Source: Heterohyrax brucei
Lineage: Eukaryota > Chordata > Mammalia > Hyracoidea > Procaviidae
Direction: 5' to 3'
Assembly: GCA_028571685.1 (NCBI GenBank)
Contig: CM053148.1
Span: 92,154,001-92,218,000 of the forward strand
DNA: 64,000 nt
In this document: piece by piece, positions 20,670 to 31,911 of the stretch
How positions within the stretch are numbered: position 1 is the first letter of the stretch
Layout of the letters: each line of letters starts with the position of its first letter
Made by a program: the position numbers and the translations under genes
Notes under the pieces: generated by a model
Told to the model about the DNA's origin: nothing
Databases searched by the model: none
What the model saw: only the letters and a program-made list of their open reading frames with translations

Positions 20670-20773
20670 CTGGAATAATACAATTAATTTTAATACAATT
20701 AATGTTAATTATAGACTAGAAAAGATTACTCTTTGTGGTTGAACATGAGTTTGTACACTTTAACTATCTGTAT

Positions 20774-20967
20774 AATCAAAGTATGTTGCTGTGATGCTGG
20801 ATGCTGTGCCACCGGTATCTAGGTACCAATGGTGTCATCCATGGTAGACAGGTTTCAGCCTCACTTCCAGACTAAGACAGACTAAGAATAAGGATCTGAC
20901 AGTTCACTTCTGAATAAAAATTAGCCATGGAAAGCCTTAGGAACAGCACTGGAACATTGTCAGACAT
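20774..20967 (+). mobile_element. RTE LINE, 5' leader (host copy, part 1)
   Basis: RTE 5' leader: GTTGCTGTGATGCTGGATGC, GGTATCTAGGTACCAATGG, CAGACTAAGACAGACTAAG, CAGTTCACTTCTGAATAAA, then GGAACATTGTCAGACAT, where an opposite-strand RTE has inserted. It continues at 22002. Confidence 0.88.
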
Positions 20968-22001
20968 GTTGTTGTTGTTAGGTGCTGTTGAGTTGGTTGC
21001 AACTCAGAGCAACCCTAAGAACAGCAGAATGAAACACTGCCTGGTCTTGCTCCACGGCTACAATCATTTTTATGCTTAAGCTCATTGTTGCGGCCAATGT
21101 GTCAATCCATCTTTTCTAGGATCTTCCTCTTTTTCACTGACCCTCCACTCCAAGCATGATGTCCTCCTCTGGGGACTAATCTTTCCTGACAACACATCTA
21201 AAGTATGTAAGAGCAGCCTTGCCATCTTTGCTTTCAAGGAGCACTCTGGCTGTATCTCTTCCAGAACAGATCTGTTTTTTCTTTTGGTGGTTCATAGTAC
21301 ATTAAACATTATTCTCCAACACAATTCAAAGGCATCAATTCTTCTTCTGTCTTCTTTGTTCATTGTCCACTTTTCTCATGCATACGATGTGATTGAGAAT
21401 ACCATGGCTTGGCTCAGGTGCATTTTAGTCTTCAAGGTGACACCCTTACTTTTGAATACTTTAAAGAGGTCCTTTGCAGCAGATTTTTACAATGCAATGC
21501 CTCTTTTGATTTCTTGAGTGCTGCTTATCAAGGGCCTTGATTGTGGACCCAAGTAAAATGAAATCCTTGACAGCCTCAATCCTTTCTCCGTTTATGACAA
21601 TGTTGCTCACTGGTCCAGCTATGAGGATTTTTGATTTCCTAATATTGTGGTGCAATCCATACAGAAGGCTGTGGTCCTTCAGTATGGATTGTGTCTCAAA
21701 TTTTCTTCATTTTCAGCAAGTAAGGTGGTGATGTCTGTGTAACACAGGTTGTTAATGAGTTATCCTCCAATCCCAATGCCTCATTCTTCTTCATATAATC
21801 CAGATTCTTGGATTATTTGCTCTGCATACAGATTAAAAAGTTCTGGTGAAAGGATACAACCCTGATGCACACCTTTTCTCACTTTAAACCATGCAGTGTC
21901 CCCTTGTTCTGTTTGCACGACTGCCTCTTGATCCATATACAGATTCCTTAAGAGCACAATTAGGTGTTCTGGAATTCCCATTCTCCACAACGTTAGCCAT
22001 G
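20968..22001 (-). mobile_element. RTE LINE 3' third inserted in another RTE
   Basis: Left edge TGTTGTTGTTGTTAGGTGC is the antisense of the RTE 3' tail; the copy runs to the middle of the reverse transcriptase, where it is 5'-truncated. The minus-strand reading at 21781-21990 gives RMGIPEHLIVLLRNLY and VHQGCILSPELFNLYAEQI, the conserved RTE reverse-transcriptase block with GCILSP. Flanking duplication: TTGTCAGACAT at 20957-20967 and TTGTCAGATAT at 22002-22012, 10 of 11 identical. Confidence 0.92.
21781..21990 (-). pseudogene. Reverse transcriptase fragment of RTE
   Basis: 69 codons open on the minus strand, MWRMGIPEHLIVLLRNLY and then WFKVRKGVHQGCILSPELFN. This is the palm/finger block just upstream of the YADD box in RTE proteins. 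The frame is lost before the YADD box, and about two thirds of the protein is missing. No function is expected; it identifies the clade. Confidence 0.85.
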
Positions 22002-23860
22002 TTGTCAGATATAGTGCTGGAAAATGGGCCCCCTGAATTGGTAGGCACTCAGAGACAACCAGGGAAAAGCTGCCTCCTCAAAGTAGAGTCGATCTTAATA
22101 ATGTGAATGGAATGAAGCCTTTGGAATCTTCATTTGCTGATGTGGCATGACTCAAAATGGGAAGAAACAGCTGCAACATACATTAATAACCAGAACATGG
22201 AATGCACAAAATATGAATCTAGGAAAATTGGAAATAATCAGACATAAAATGGAATGCATAAACATCCATATCCCAAGCTTTAGTAGCTGAAATGGACCAG
22301 TATTGGCCCTTTTGAATCTTACAATAACATGGCCTACTATGCTGGGAACAAAAGCTTGAAGAGGAATGGGGCTTGCATTCATCATCAAAAAGAACATTTC
22401 AAGATCTATCCTGAAGTACAAAGCTGTCAAGGACAGGATAATCTTATATGCCTACAAAGAAGGTCAGTTAATACTAACATCATTCAAATTTATGCACCAA
22501 TTACTAAGCCCAAAGATGAAGAAATTGAAGATTTTTACCAGTTTCTGTAGTCTGAAACTGACTGAACATGCAGTCAGGATGCATTGCTAATTATATGAGT
22601 CAGAATTGACTCGACAGCACTGGGCCTGTTTTTTTTTTTTTTTGTTTGGAATGCAAAAATTGGCAAGGAAGAAAGATCAGTAGTTGGAAAATACGGCTTT
22701 GGTGATAGAAATAATGCTGGAGATCACATGATAGAATTTTGCAAGACTAATGATTTTTTATTGCAAATATCTTTTTAACAAACGCAACGGTGACTGTACA
22801 CGTGGACCTCACCAGATGGAATACATAGGAAACAAATTGACTACACTTGTGAAAAAAAGGTGACGGAAAAGCTTCGTATCAGCAGTCAGAACAAGACAAG
22901 GTGCTGACAGTGGCGTAGATCAATTGTTCATATGCAAATTCAAATTGAAACTGAAGAACAGTAGAACAAGAACAAGTCCGCAAGAGCCAAAACATGAACT
23001 CAAGTACACCCCTCCTGAATTTAAACACTATCTCAAGAACAGATTTGATGTGTTAACCACTAATGACTGAAGACCAGACAAAGTGTGTAATGACTTCAGA
23101 GATGTCATCCATGAAGAGAGCAAGAGGTCATTAAAAAGATAAGAAAGAAAGGACCAACTGGATGTCAGAAGAGATATCCTATCTATGTCCTTCAGTATAG
23201 ATTGAACCTCCACATCAGAAAACAAAAGCCCTCATAACTGGACCAATAAGAAACATCATCATAAATGGAGAAAGGATTGAGGTTGTCAAGGATTTTGTTT
23301 TACTTAGATCCAGGATCAACACCAATTGAAGTAGTAGTCAAGAAATCAGAAGATGCATTGCATTGGGAAAATCTGCTGCAAAGGATCTCTTTAAAGTGTT
23401 GAGAAGTAAATATGTCTCCCTGAAGACTAAAATGCACCTGACCCAAGCTATGTCATTGTCAATCACATTAGTTGCGTGAGAAAGCTGGACCACGTACAAA
23501 GAAGGCAGAAGGAATTGATGCCTTTGAACTGTGGTGTTGCAGAAGAATGTTGAATGTATCAGGGACCACCAACGGAACAAACAGCTCTCTTTTGGAAGAA
23601 GTATACCTTGAAAGCAAAGATGGCAAGACTGTATCTTACATATTTTGGACATGCTATCAGGAAGCATCAGTCCCTGGAGAAGGACATCATGCTTGGCATA
23701 GTGAAGGGTCACTGAAAAAGAGGGAGACCCTTGACAAGATGGGTTGACACAGTGGCCACAAAACAGGCTTAAGCGTAAAAGTGACTGTGGACATGGTGCA
23801 AGACCAGGCAGTGGATTGTTCTGTTGTGCATTGAGTCACTATGAGTCAGTACCAACAAAA
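22002..23860 (+). mobile_element. RTE LINE with internal deletion (host copy, part 2)
   Basis: Resumes at the duplicated TTGTCAGATAT and proceeds through the leader (GTAGAGTCGATCTTAATAAT), the endonuclease (CATCAAAAAGAACATTTCAA at 22383; GGCTTTGGTGATAGAAATAA at 22696) and the linker to about 23175. There it jumps to the C-terminal region near 23195 (CCTTCAGTATAGATTGAACC), so the entire reverse transcriptase centre is deleted. It ends at the 3' block GTCACTATGAGTCAGTACC. Stops are frequent. Confidence 0.9.
22595..22644 (+). mobile_element. SINE tail scrap with T-run inside RTE
   Basis: ATGAGTCAGAATTGACTCGA, CAGCACTGGGCCTG and a 15-T run interrupt the endonuclease region of the RTE. Only the last 35 bases of a SINE plus tail are present. 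About eight bases of RTE at the site are lost. Confidence 0.8.
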
Positions 23861-23865
23861 TCAAT

Positions 23866-24140
23866 GTATAGATTATTATTGTTGTTGTTGCCAGGTGTCT
23901 TCAAGTTGCTTCATGACCTTGTGCACTACAGAATGAAACACTGCGGGGCAGGGAGCATCTTCTCTTACTAGGAACACGATTGCACTAGAAAGGGAAAAAG
24001 AGGGGAACATGAATTTAGAAGTCAAAGCCCTCAGGACATGTGAGAGGATGGCATCAACCTCACAATCACTGCCATGTTTGAGCCCATTGTTGTAGCCACT
24101 GTGCCAGTCCATCCTGTTGAGGGTCTTCCTCTTTACCACT
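23866..24140 (-). mobile_element. RTE LINE 3' end, minus strand, internally rearranged
   Basis: TTATTATTGTTGTTGTTGCC at the left edge is the antisense tail; GAATGAAACACTGCGGGGC, then an unrelated-looking 23955-24050, then GCCATGTTTGAGCCCATTG and GTCCATCCTGTTGAGGGTC. The middle block does not match the family and may be a small replacement. Confidence 0.75.
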
Positions 24141-24159
24141 GATGGAAGTATAGCTTCCA

Positions 24160-24307
24160 AACACCAAAACTCAGTGCCAGTGGGTGATTCTGACGCATAG
24201 TAACATGTAAGCTACAGTAGAACTTCTCCACAGTTTCCAAGGAGCATAGATTCAAACTGGCAAACTTTTGGATAGTACTTAACCACTTTGCCACCAAGGT
24301 TTTCACG
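24160..24307 (-). mobile_element. AfroSINE-type SINE, near full length
   Basis: Order: CAAAACTCAGTGCCAGTGGG, GATTCTGACGCATAGTAAC, AGTAGAACTTCTCCACAG, CAAACTGGCAAACTTTTGG, AACCACTTTGCCACCAAGG. It separates two minus-strand RTE 3' ends. Confidence 0.85.
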
Positions 24308-25066
24308 TGAAGCTCAGGATGTAACAAATACATTACTGTTGGGTGTTGTCAAGTCGGTTCTGATGTGTAGCAGTCTTACGCACAGTGGAAGAGAACAGTG
24401 ACGGGTCCTGTGCCATGCCCACTATTGTTGGTATGCTTGAACTGTTGTTGCACCCACTGTGTCAGTCCGTCTCACTGAGGGTTTTACCAAGCGTGATGTA
24501 CTCTTCCAGGGACTGATCCCTCCTGACAGCATGTCCCAAGTATGTAAGATGCAGTCTTGGCTGTCCTTGAATCTAAGGAGCACTCTGTACTTCTTCCAAG
24601 ACAGATCTGTTTGTTCTTTTGGCAGCCCGTGGTATATTCATTATTCTTCCCCAGTGCCATGATTCAAAGGTGTCAATGCTTCTTCTCTCTTCCTTATTCG
24701 TTGTTGAACTCTTGAGTGCATATGATGCAATTGAAAACATCATGGCTTAGATTAAGTGCACCTTGGTCTTCAAGATGACATCTTTGTTTTTCAATACATT
24801 AAGGACATCGTTTGAAGCCAATTTGCCCAAAGCAATGCATCTTTTGATTTCTAGACTGCCTCCATAGATGTTGGTTGAGGAGGCAAGCAATAGGAAATCC
24901 TGGACAGCGTCAGTCTTTTTCCCGTTATCCGGATGCTGCTTTTTGGTCCACTTGCGGGGATTTTTTTTCTCTTGACATTGAAGTGAAATCCATACCGAAG
25001 GCTGTGGTCTTCTATCTTCATCAGTAAGTGTTTCAAGTCTTCTTCATTTTTAGCAGGCAAAGTTTT

Positions 25067-25423
25067 GTTATCTGCATGAAGCATGTCGTTACTGAGTGTT
25101 GTTCCACTCCTGATGCCCTATTCTTCGTATAGTCCAGCTTCTCAGATTATTTGCTTAGCGTAAAGATCAAATAGACATGGTGAAAGAATACAGCCTTGAC
25201 ACATGCCTTTTCTGGCTTTAACGCATGCAGTGACCCATTGTTCTGTTCCAACCACTGCCTCCTGACCCCTGTACACATTCCTCATGAGCCCAACCAAGTG
25301 TTCTGGAATTCCCATCCTCTGCAATGTTTTCCGTAATTTGTTATGATCCACACAGTGAAACGTCATTGTATCGATAATAGAACACCAGCTAACATCTTCC
25401 TGGTATTCTCTGCTTTCAGTCAA
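25067..25423 (-). pseudogene. RTE reverse transcriptase core, inactive
   Basis: Reads, in two broken frames, VDHNKL, RMGIPEHLVGLMRNVY and GMCQGCILSPCLFDLYAK (25142-25423), then LHADNKTL where other copies have YADD (25067-25078; compare 63863-63874). The second catalytic aspartate is Asn and the tyrosine is His, so polymerisation would be lost even if the frame were intact. Confidence 0.85.
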
Positions 25424-25819
25424 AATCCATGTGACATCAGCAATAATTTTCCCGATTCTACATCCTTTTCTGAATCCAGCCTGAATTTCTGGCAGTACCC
25501 TGTCAATATACAGCTACAGCTGCTACTGAATTATTTTTATGGCAAAATTTTGCTTGCCTGTGATGTTATTGTTCAATAATTTCCACATTCAGTTGGGTCA
25601 CCTTTCTTGGGAATAGGAGTAAATATGGATCTCTTCTAATCAGTTGACTAGGTAACTGTCCTCTAAATTTCTTGGCGTAGATGAATGTGCATTTCTGGTG
25701 CTTCACCTGTTTGTGGAAACGTCTCAATTGATATTGCGTTGATTTTCCTGGTACCTTGTTTTGCTCCAATACCTTCAGTGCTTCTTGGAATTCTTTCTTC
25801 AGTACCACTGGCTCCTGAT

Positions 25820-26306
25820 TGTCTGTGTTTTAGACAGTTTGTGGTGCTTTAGCAGAAATATCACAAGTAGATGGCTTTAAACAGAGAAATTTTATTTTGT
25901 CACAGTCCGGTAGGCTAAAAGTCCACACTCAGTATGTCAGCTCCAGGAGAAAGCTTTCTTTTCTGGATCTGGAAGAAGGTCCTTGAAAACCTTCCCCTGA
26001 ACTGGAAGCTTTTAAAGCGCAAGGACCCTGGCCATTTCTAAAAGATGTGCTCAGCTTCCAATACAATTTCTTGGTAGAATGAAGTCCCCAAATCTCTCTG
26101 CCAGCTTCTTTTCTTTAAATCTCCAGAGACTACCTCAAGGCACAAAACAATCTTATACTCTGAGTCCTGACAGTCCTACACAACTGCCACCCATCCACCC
26201 TCATTAATCTCATAGAAGCAGGATTACATCACACACCACCAGGAATCATAGCCTAGCTAAATTGCTACACAGATTTTTTTGGGGAAACACAACTCAATCC
26301 ATGACA
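25820..26306 (-). mobile_element. MaLR-type solo LTR inserted in RTE
   Basis: On the minus strand it begins TGTCATGGATTGAGTTGTG and ends at the TGTCTGTGTTTTAGACAG edge (25820-25837). The inside shows the family blocks GCCATCTACTTGTG, AATAAAATTTC (poly-A signal) and GGCTATGATTCCTGGTGG. RTE sequence continues on both sides (CTTCAGTACCACTGG at left, TTACCTCTTGAAATGAG at right), so the LTR is younger than the RTE. A 5-bp target duplication is not clear. Confidence 0.9.
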
Positions 26307-26724
26307 TTATATTACCTCTTGAAATGAGTGAGTGCTGACAAATTTTGGGGGGCAAAATGACTCTGTGTATTCCCTCTATCTTCTTTTGATGCTTACTGAC
26401 TCCTCTAATATTTTCTCCATAGGATCCTTCATTACCACAGCTTTTGGTTTAAAGTTTTTCTCCAGTTGTTTCATTTTGAGAAATGTTGAGTGTGCTCTTC
26501 CCTTTTCATTTTCTATTTCCAGTTCTTTGTGCACGTCGTTAGAATCCTTTGTCTTCTCAAACAGCCAGCCTTTTGACGTCTTCAGTTCTTTTACTTCATC
26601 ATTTATGCCTTTTGCTTAACAACAGCTAGTTTCAGAGTCTTTTCTTTCTTTCCTGTCTTTTTAATGATCTTTTGTTTTCTCCATGGACGATGTCTTTGAT
26701 GTCATTCCATAGTTGATCTGCTTT

Positions 26725-27105
26725 TTAGTCATTAGTGTTTAGCATGTCAAAGTTATTCTTGAGATGGTCTCTAAACTCAGGTGGGATATACTCAAGGTCA
26801 TACTTTGGGTGTTGTGGACTTTTTCTAATTTTCTTCTGTTTCAATTTGCACTTGCATATGAGGAATTGATGTTCTGTTCCAAAATCAGTACCTGGCCTTG
26901 TTCTGGCTGATGCTATTACACCTTTCCATGATCTCTTTCTGTGTGTCGTTGATATCATTCCTGTGTATGGCATCTGGTCAGGTCCAGGTGTACAGTTGCT
27001 GTTTATGTTGGTGAAAATTGATATTTGCAATAAGAAGTCATTGTTCTTGCAAAATTCTATCATGATCTCTGTCACTGCTTCTGTCACCAAGGCCATATTT
27101 TCCAA
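26725..27105 (-). pseudogene. RTE endonuclease C-terminal fragment
   Basis: 126 open codons on the minus strand. Starts MENMALVTEAVTEIMIEFCK, the segment that in better copies reads YGLGDRN before IEFCK, and runs through RKRSWKGVIASARTRP, FGTEHQFLICKCKL and on to KYDLEYIPPEFRDHLKN. The EH pair in GTEHQFL stands where apurinic endonucleases have the catalytic Asp-His; Asp is replaced by Glu. It belongs to the RTE that spans 24335-28142 and is not a gene in its own right. Confidence 0.85.
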
Positions 27106-27667
27106 CTACTGATTCTATTTGTTTTCAACATTTGCATTCTAATCACCAGTAATTACCAAAGCATTCTGACTGCAAGTTTGATCGATTTCAGACTACAGAA
27201 GCTGATGAAAATCTTCAGTTTCTTCATCTTTGGCCTTAGTGGTTGGTGCATAACTTTGGATAATAGTCATATTTGCTGATCTTCCTTGTAGTTGTATGGA
27301 TATTATCCTATCGCTGACAGCATTTTACTTCAGGACAGATCTTGCAATGTTCTTTTTTGACAAAGAATAATACATAATTCCTCTTTGAATTATTATTTCA
27401 AACATAGCATATCATATGATTGTCCAGTTCAAAATGGCCAATACCAGTCCCCTTCAATTCACTAATGCCTGGGATACTGATGTTGATGCAGTCCCTTTCA
27501 TTTTTGACAATCTCCAATTTTGTAGATTCATACTATGTACATTACATTTCCAGTTATGAATGGAAGTTTACAGTTGTCTCTTCTCATTTTGTGTTGTGTC
27601 TTATCATAAATGAAGATCCTGAAAGCTTGGCTAAATCCACTTCATTAAGGTCAGCTATACTTTCAGA

Positions 27668-27837
27668 TGAAATCCTGATGGTACAGCAGTTAAGGGCTAT
27701 GTCTGCTGACCAAAAAGATCAGCAGTTCAAATTTGCCAGGTGTTTCTTGGAATCTCAACGGAGCGGTTCTACTCTGTCTGATAGGGTCACTATGAGTCAG
27801 AACTGACTCCATGACAGTGCATTTTTTTGTTTTTTAG
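27668..27837 (+). mobile_element. AfroSINE-type SINE inserted in RTE, with target duplication
   Basis: Head AAATCCTGATGGTACAGCAG, box B CAGCAGTTCAAATTTGCCAG, tail block GTCACTATGAGTCAGAACTG, T-rich end. Flanks ATACTTTCAGA (27657-27667) and ATAATTTGAGA (27838-27848), 9 of 11 identical, both matching the RTE leader at that site. Confidence 0.92.
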
Positions 27838-28142
27838 ATAATTTGAGAAGGCAACTCTTCCCCAGGCATGTTTTGAGTGCTTTCCAACCTGGGGGGCTCA
27901 TCTTCTGCCACTACATCAGACAATATTCCACTGCCATGTATTCACAAGGTTTTCACTGCTTAATTCTTTCAAGAATTAAACTGCCAGTTCCTTCTTCCTA
28001 CTGTGTCTCAGTCTAGAAACTCAGTTGAAACCTGTCCACCATGGGTGACTTGCTACTATCTGGAAACTAACAGCATTGTTTCCAGCAGCAGAGCAATATA
28101 CAACCCCCCCGCAGTATGACAAACAGACAGATACGTAGAGGG

Positions 28143-29039
28143 TCAAAGATGAGTCACATTAGGAAAGAAAATCTGCTGTTGTAATTCTCTTTTATTCTTT
28201 TTTTTTTTTTGCTTGTTGAGTAATTCACCAAATGCTTTTAATTTTGAACCAAAGCATATTCAGAAAAGTTTGAAAAGAAAATAGACTCATTTCCATTTTA
28301 AATGTCACTGAAATGAAAATACTGAAGTCCTAGATAAGTGATTTCCTTTCACAAGGTTAAATATCTGCCAAGATTATTGGCTGAGTTTTCTCAAAATTGC
28401 CCTTTAAATGCTATAGCTGCCAAAAACAACACAAGGGAATGAAGCAGATATTGTCTGAAAGTCACAGTGCCATGACATTGAATTGCTGTTATTTTATTGT
28501 GGCTGGGATGCCGCATCAGGGATCAACCACATCAGGGATCAAAGTTTATCTTAAACAATTTTATAACATAATTTTTGCAACTACTGACTGGTAATATGCT
28601 TACATACTTGAATGCTGCCCAGTAAACTGATCTTGTACTGGCTCATGGAGACTATCAGTTCTGCAGTCCAGTTTCATGTCAGATTCTGGTTTCTTTACCT
28701 ACCCTGTCCCTCCCTCCCCCTAAAAGCCTAGGAAACAAAATAAAATATCTAATAACATATATTGAATGTGATGGTCCACTCTATCTGCTATTTGGGTTGG
28801 CAGGTGACCTAGGTACATCTTTTGTTGAATAAACTAGTGTGAGATAACCCTAGAAACAGTTTAATTTTAACTTACTTTATAGGTAAAAAGAAAAGACTTA
28901 GAAATAAAATCCCTTTCCCAACTTGATCTGGTTAGTTCATGGAGAAAAAAAGGTGGAACATAAGCTAAATCTTTGAACTGGTCATATCGCCTTCTGTCTA
29001 TCACATGTGCAGCCCATATTGAACTCAAAAACAAACAGC
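28143..29039. other. Unassigned AT-rich sequence
   Basis: About 0.9 kb, T-run at 28199-28211. No recognised element; the open frame at 28397-28594 is featureless. Confidence 0.4.
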
Positions 29040-29122
29040 AAAAACAAAAATTCCATCACCATCAAATCAATTCTGACTCATGAATCCTCATGTGTTACGG
29101 AATAGAATGTTCCATAGGGTTT
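29040..29122 (-). mobile_element. SINE fragment, 3' half
   Basis: CCATCACCATCAAATCAATT, CTGACTCATGAATCCTCATG and GTTCCATAGGGTTTG, then homology stops where a plus-strand SINE begins. The head half is missing. Confidence 0.75.
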
Positions 29123-29139
29123 GTTTGCTTGGCTATTAT

Positions 29140-29255
29140 CCTCATAGACCGTTAAACACTTGTCTGCTAACTGGAAAGCTGGTTGTTTGAACCCACTCAG
29201 CCACTCATGGGAGAGAAAGACTTGGCAATCTGTTAAAAGTCAAGTGTAAACCATT
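29140..29255 (+). mobile_element. Long-type tRNA-derived SINE (AAAGACTTGGCAATC variant)
   Basis: Box A side GACCGTTAAACACTTGTCTG, box B TGTTTGAACCCACTCAG, then GAGAGAAAGACTTGGCAATC. This last segment separates it from the short AfroSINE; the same motif is at 53620-53640. The 3' half is missing. Confidence 0.7.
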
Positions 29256-29518
29256 CTCACTGCTCAGTGAAACTTGGTTACACCCTTCTCAAGTGTCCTA
29301 ATTTGCCGTAGCAGAAATTCTATAACAGGCTATTCCACGTTTCAAAAGACTAATTTCTAGAATGAGACAAACAACAAATAAAACTCCACAGGATTCTGTG
29401 AGCAAAATGTCTTGTTATAGTGGTCAAGAATATTATGTATGGATTCAAAAGTTCATAAATTAAATTGTTGTCAACATATTAATTAATTTTAGTCTGGCTC
29501 TCTGATAGGCAAATTGTT
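29256..29518. other. Unassigned short gap
   Basis: No recognised element. Confidence 0.4.
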
Positions 29519-29684
29519 AAAAAAAAAAAAAAATCCATTGCCATCTAGTTGATTCTGACTCATAGCAACCCCATAGGACAGAGAAATATCACGCCGGATG
29601 CTTCGCAAGGAGAGCTGGTGGATTTGAACCGCCAGTGTTTGGGTTAGCAGCTGAACTCTTAACCACTGCGTCACCAGGACTCCA
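29519..29684 (-). mobile_element. AfroSINE-type SINE with A-run
   Basis: Starts with a 15-A run (the tail on the minus strand), then CCATTGCCATCTAGTTGATT, CCATAGGACAGAGAAATATC, GTGGATTTGAACCGCCAG (good reverse box B), TTAACCACTGCGTCACCAGG. The head is complete and well conserved. Confidence 0.93.
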
Positions 29685-30533
29685 AGGGAATTTAAATTTA
29701 AGAAATACTGGTTAAACCGATTAATACTTTTGTAGCTCTATTGGATAGATACTGACAGAATAAACATAATATTTAAAACTAGTGTTTTACTTACGTATGT
29801 CTTATAAATTCTGTTTTAGTAAGTATGAAAGGTAACAGCATTTGCAAAATTAAGTGCTGGTTAGTTGTTCTTAAGACCGACTACATCTGCCAAAGGAGAC
29901 CTGGACAGGCATCTGACAAATGTCAATTCATGTCACATAAATAAGTCACACAGTAGATGGTCAATGAATAAAAACAAGAATAGCCTCAAAACAGTTCAAA
30001 TAATCTTAATAGCATATAAGTGCCCACATAAAAATATTTTCCTGTGACTAGGAGACTTATTTCCTCTCTGTGTCCCCTAAATGTGGTTTTTCAAGTGTGA
30101 TTACAGATGACATTGCCAGATTCTGCATTCAGTTTTACTACTAACATATCAGAGAAACTATCAGCACCAAATGTGCTATCCTTGATGATAAATGGATTTT
30201 CTAATGGTGATGTCTATTCAAGTTCATGATCTCTAGTTTCCAGGATGTTGTCAGAGTGTCTGTCTCCCCACGCCTTCTGTAGATATATCATCAACCATTT
30301 GACATTTGGAGTAATTCAAAATGTTTTAGCTTGTTTCTTTAATTGACTCTTAATTAGTGGCAAACTTGATTTTTTTTTTCATATATTTATTAGCTTCCTG
30401 AGACTCTAAACATGGCATACTTAAATAAAGAAAAATCCATCCTTACAGACAAAGACCCTTCTTATCTTAACTCTAACAACAAATGCAACTTCTCTAGTGC
30501 CTAATTCCTACAGCCTGTAGAGCAACTTTAACA
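29685..30533. other. Unassigned AT-rich sequence
   Basis: No recognised gene or family over 0.85 kb; T-run near 30370-30379. Confidence 0.4.
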
Positions 30534-30703
30534 GCCATCCTGGTGGTTTAGTGGTTAAGTGCTATGGCTGTAAACCAAAAGGTTGGCAGTTCAAATCCAC
30601 CAGGGGATCCTTGGAAACTATATGGGGTAGTTCTACTCTGACTATAGGGTCACTATGAGTCAGAACTGACAGAAGTGAGGTTTGTTTGGTTTTATTTGCT
30701 GAG
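30534..30703 (+). mobile_element. AfroSINE-type SINE, near full length
   Basis: Head CATCCTGGTGGTTTAGTGGT, TGTAAACCAAAAGGTTGGCA, box B GGCAGTTCAAATCCACCAGG, tail block GTCACTATGAGTCAGAACTG, end GAGGTTTGTTTGGTTTTATT. Box A and box B are both close to the polymerase III consensus. Confidence 0.94.
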
Positions 30704-31911
30704 GGCAATTTTCTAGTGGAGAGCATTTGGTAACACACCTTCCAGCGAATAGCTCTCTCCAGCTCCAAATAAGGTAGATTTCTAGCCATTTCCACCACAT
30801 AACACCATAGTAACTTTTCTGTCTCTACTCTGCCCTCTCCAGCAGTATCGGGATCTCAACTGGAGTGAGAAGCCAAGGGAGATGTCTTCTTGGGGTGCTC
30901 TATCTCAGCCCAAGGTGGACTGTCTGCTCCTTTTATCTGAGATTCTTCTATGTTTAGAAATCTCTCTGTAATATAAATTTTAAATGAAATTCTTAAAATT
31001 TTAAAAGTACTTTGATATAACAATTTTTGCAATTACCCTAAGAGATGCTAAGACATGTAATACAGTTTGTGTCCAAAGCGCTATTTAAAATATTTTAAAA
31101 ATTAAATAAATGAAAAGGAATGCAGTAGTAGCAATCTAAATCTTTAACACTGGTGATTTCTCAAAAGAAAAATATAATGATGATTCACATGATGAAATAC
31201 ATTTCAGTGGCTACAGAATAAATCTTGAGGAGCTAATGAATAAATCCTGAGGAAATAGTGCCATTCAACTTACTTGGATTCCTATATTAATATTAGCTTA
31301 TTAAATTATGAAATTAAAAAAATAATGATCTTTTGCTTTAGCAGTTTATCAGTTTCAAGAATCAGTCCAAAGTGGGGAAAAAAAAAAAAATCACTGAATT
31401 GTCAGTAAGTTCAGTAAAGTGCTTTTTTAAGCAATTTAAATTACACACTTAAGCTTATTTAATATTTTTATGACTTTCACTGAAGGTCAACAAAGGATTT
31501 GGTAAATACTTGGTCTTTAAATTGGTATCACAAACTTAAATGCAATTAGTAAGTCTAAAATGGAATTGTCACTAATCTTAAATTCTGAAAAATGTTATAA
31601 ACTCTTTAAATAATAAAAATTTTCAGACCACTTCTAAATTATGTCAATATGCTGACTATGGGTTTGGTTTCAATTCTTAATATCTATGTTGAGTCTGAAA
31701 CTTCCCTAGGTTAGTAAGTACATGCAAAGGAAACAGCATTAACTCACTGAAGTTTTAGATGACCATCCCGAATAGATGAAAGTATGTGAGTCCATAACCA
31801 ACTGAAGATTAGACAAGTGCGATCTGTAGGATTTTCACTGACCCATCTTCAGAAGCTTTTCAGACCTTTCTTCTGAGCATGTTGACTTAGATGCAAAGTC
31901 AGGACAAATGG
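30704..31911. other. Unassigned sequence, very AT-rich at 30960-31700
   Basis: 1.2 kb without a recognised element. A-run at 31380-31390. The segment 30720-30950 has a more balanced composition. Confidence 0.4.

Larger units (their letters stand above)
24335..28142 (-). mobile_element. Near-full-length RTE LINE carrying an LTR and a SINE
   Basis: From the antisense tail (CTGTTGGGTGTTGTCAAGTC) at the left to the RTE 5' end near 28142 (CCCCCCGCAGTATGACAAAC). Without the nested LTR (25820-26306) and SINE (27668-27837) it is about 3.1 kb, close to a complete RTE. Readable pieces on the minus strand: endonuclease C-terminus with the GTEHQFL histidine motif (26725-27105), reverse transcriptase N-terminal block (25566-25808), GMCQGCILSP block (25142-25423), and a catalytic box changed from YADD to HADN (25067-25078). 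Many stops and frameshifts: inactive. Confidence 0.93.

Noticed and set aside
23338-23712. 124-codon minus-strand open frame
   Set aside because: Antisense of the RTE C-terminal region, which is coded on the plus strand here.
25820-26306. Possible provirus in the 25-26 kb region
   Set aside because: Only one LTR is present, with RTE sequence directly on both sides; no gag, pol or env-like frames.
27420-27806. 128-codon plus-strand open frame
   Set aside because: It is the antisense of the RTE 5' leader and endonuclease start running into a SINE; a shadow, not a gene.
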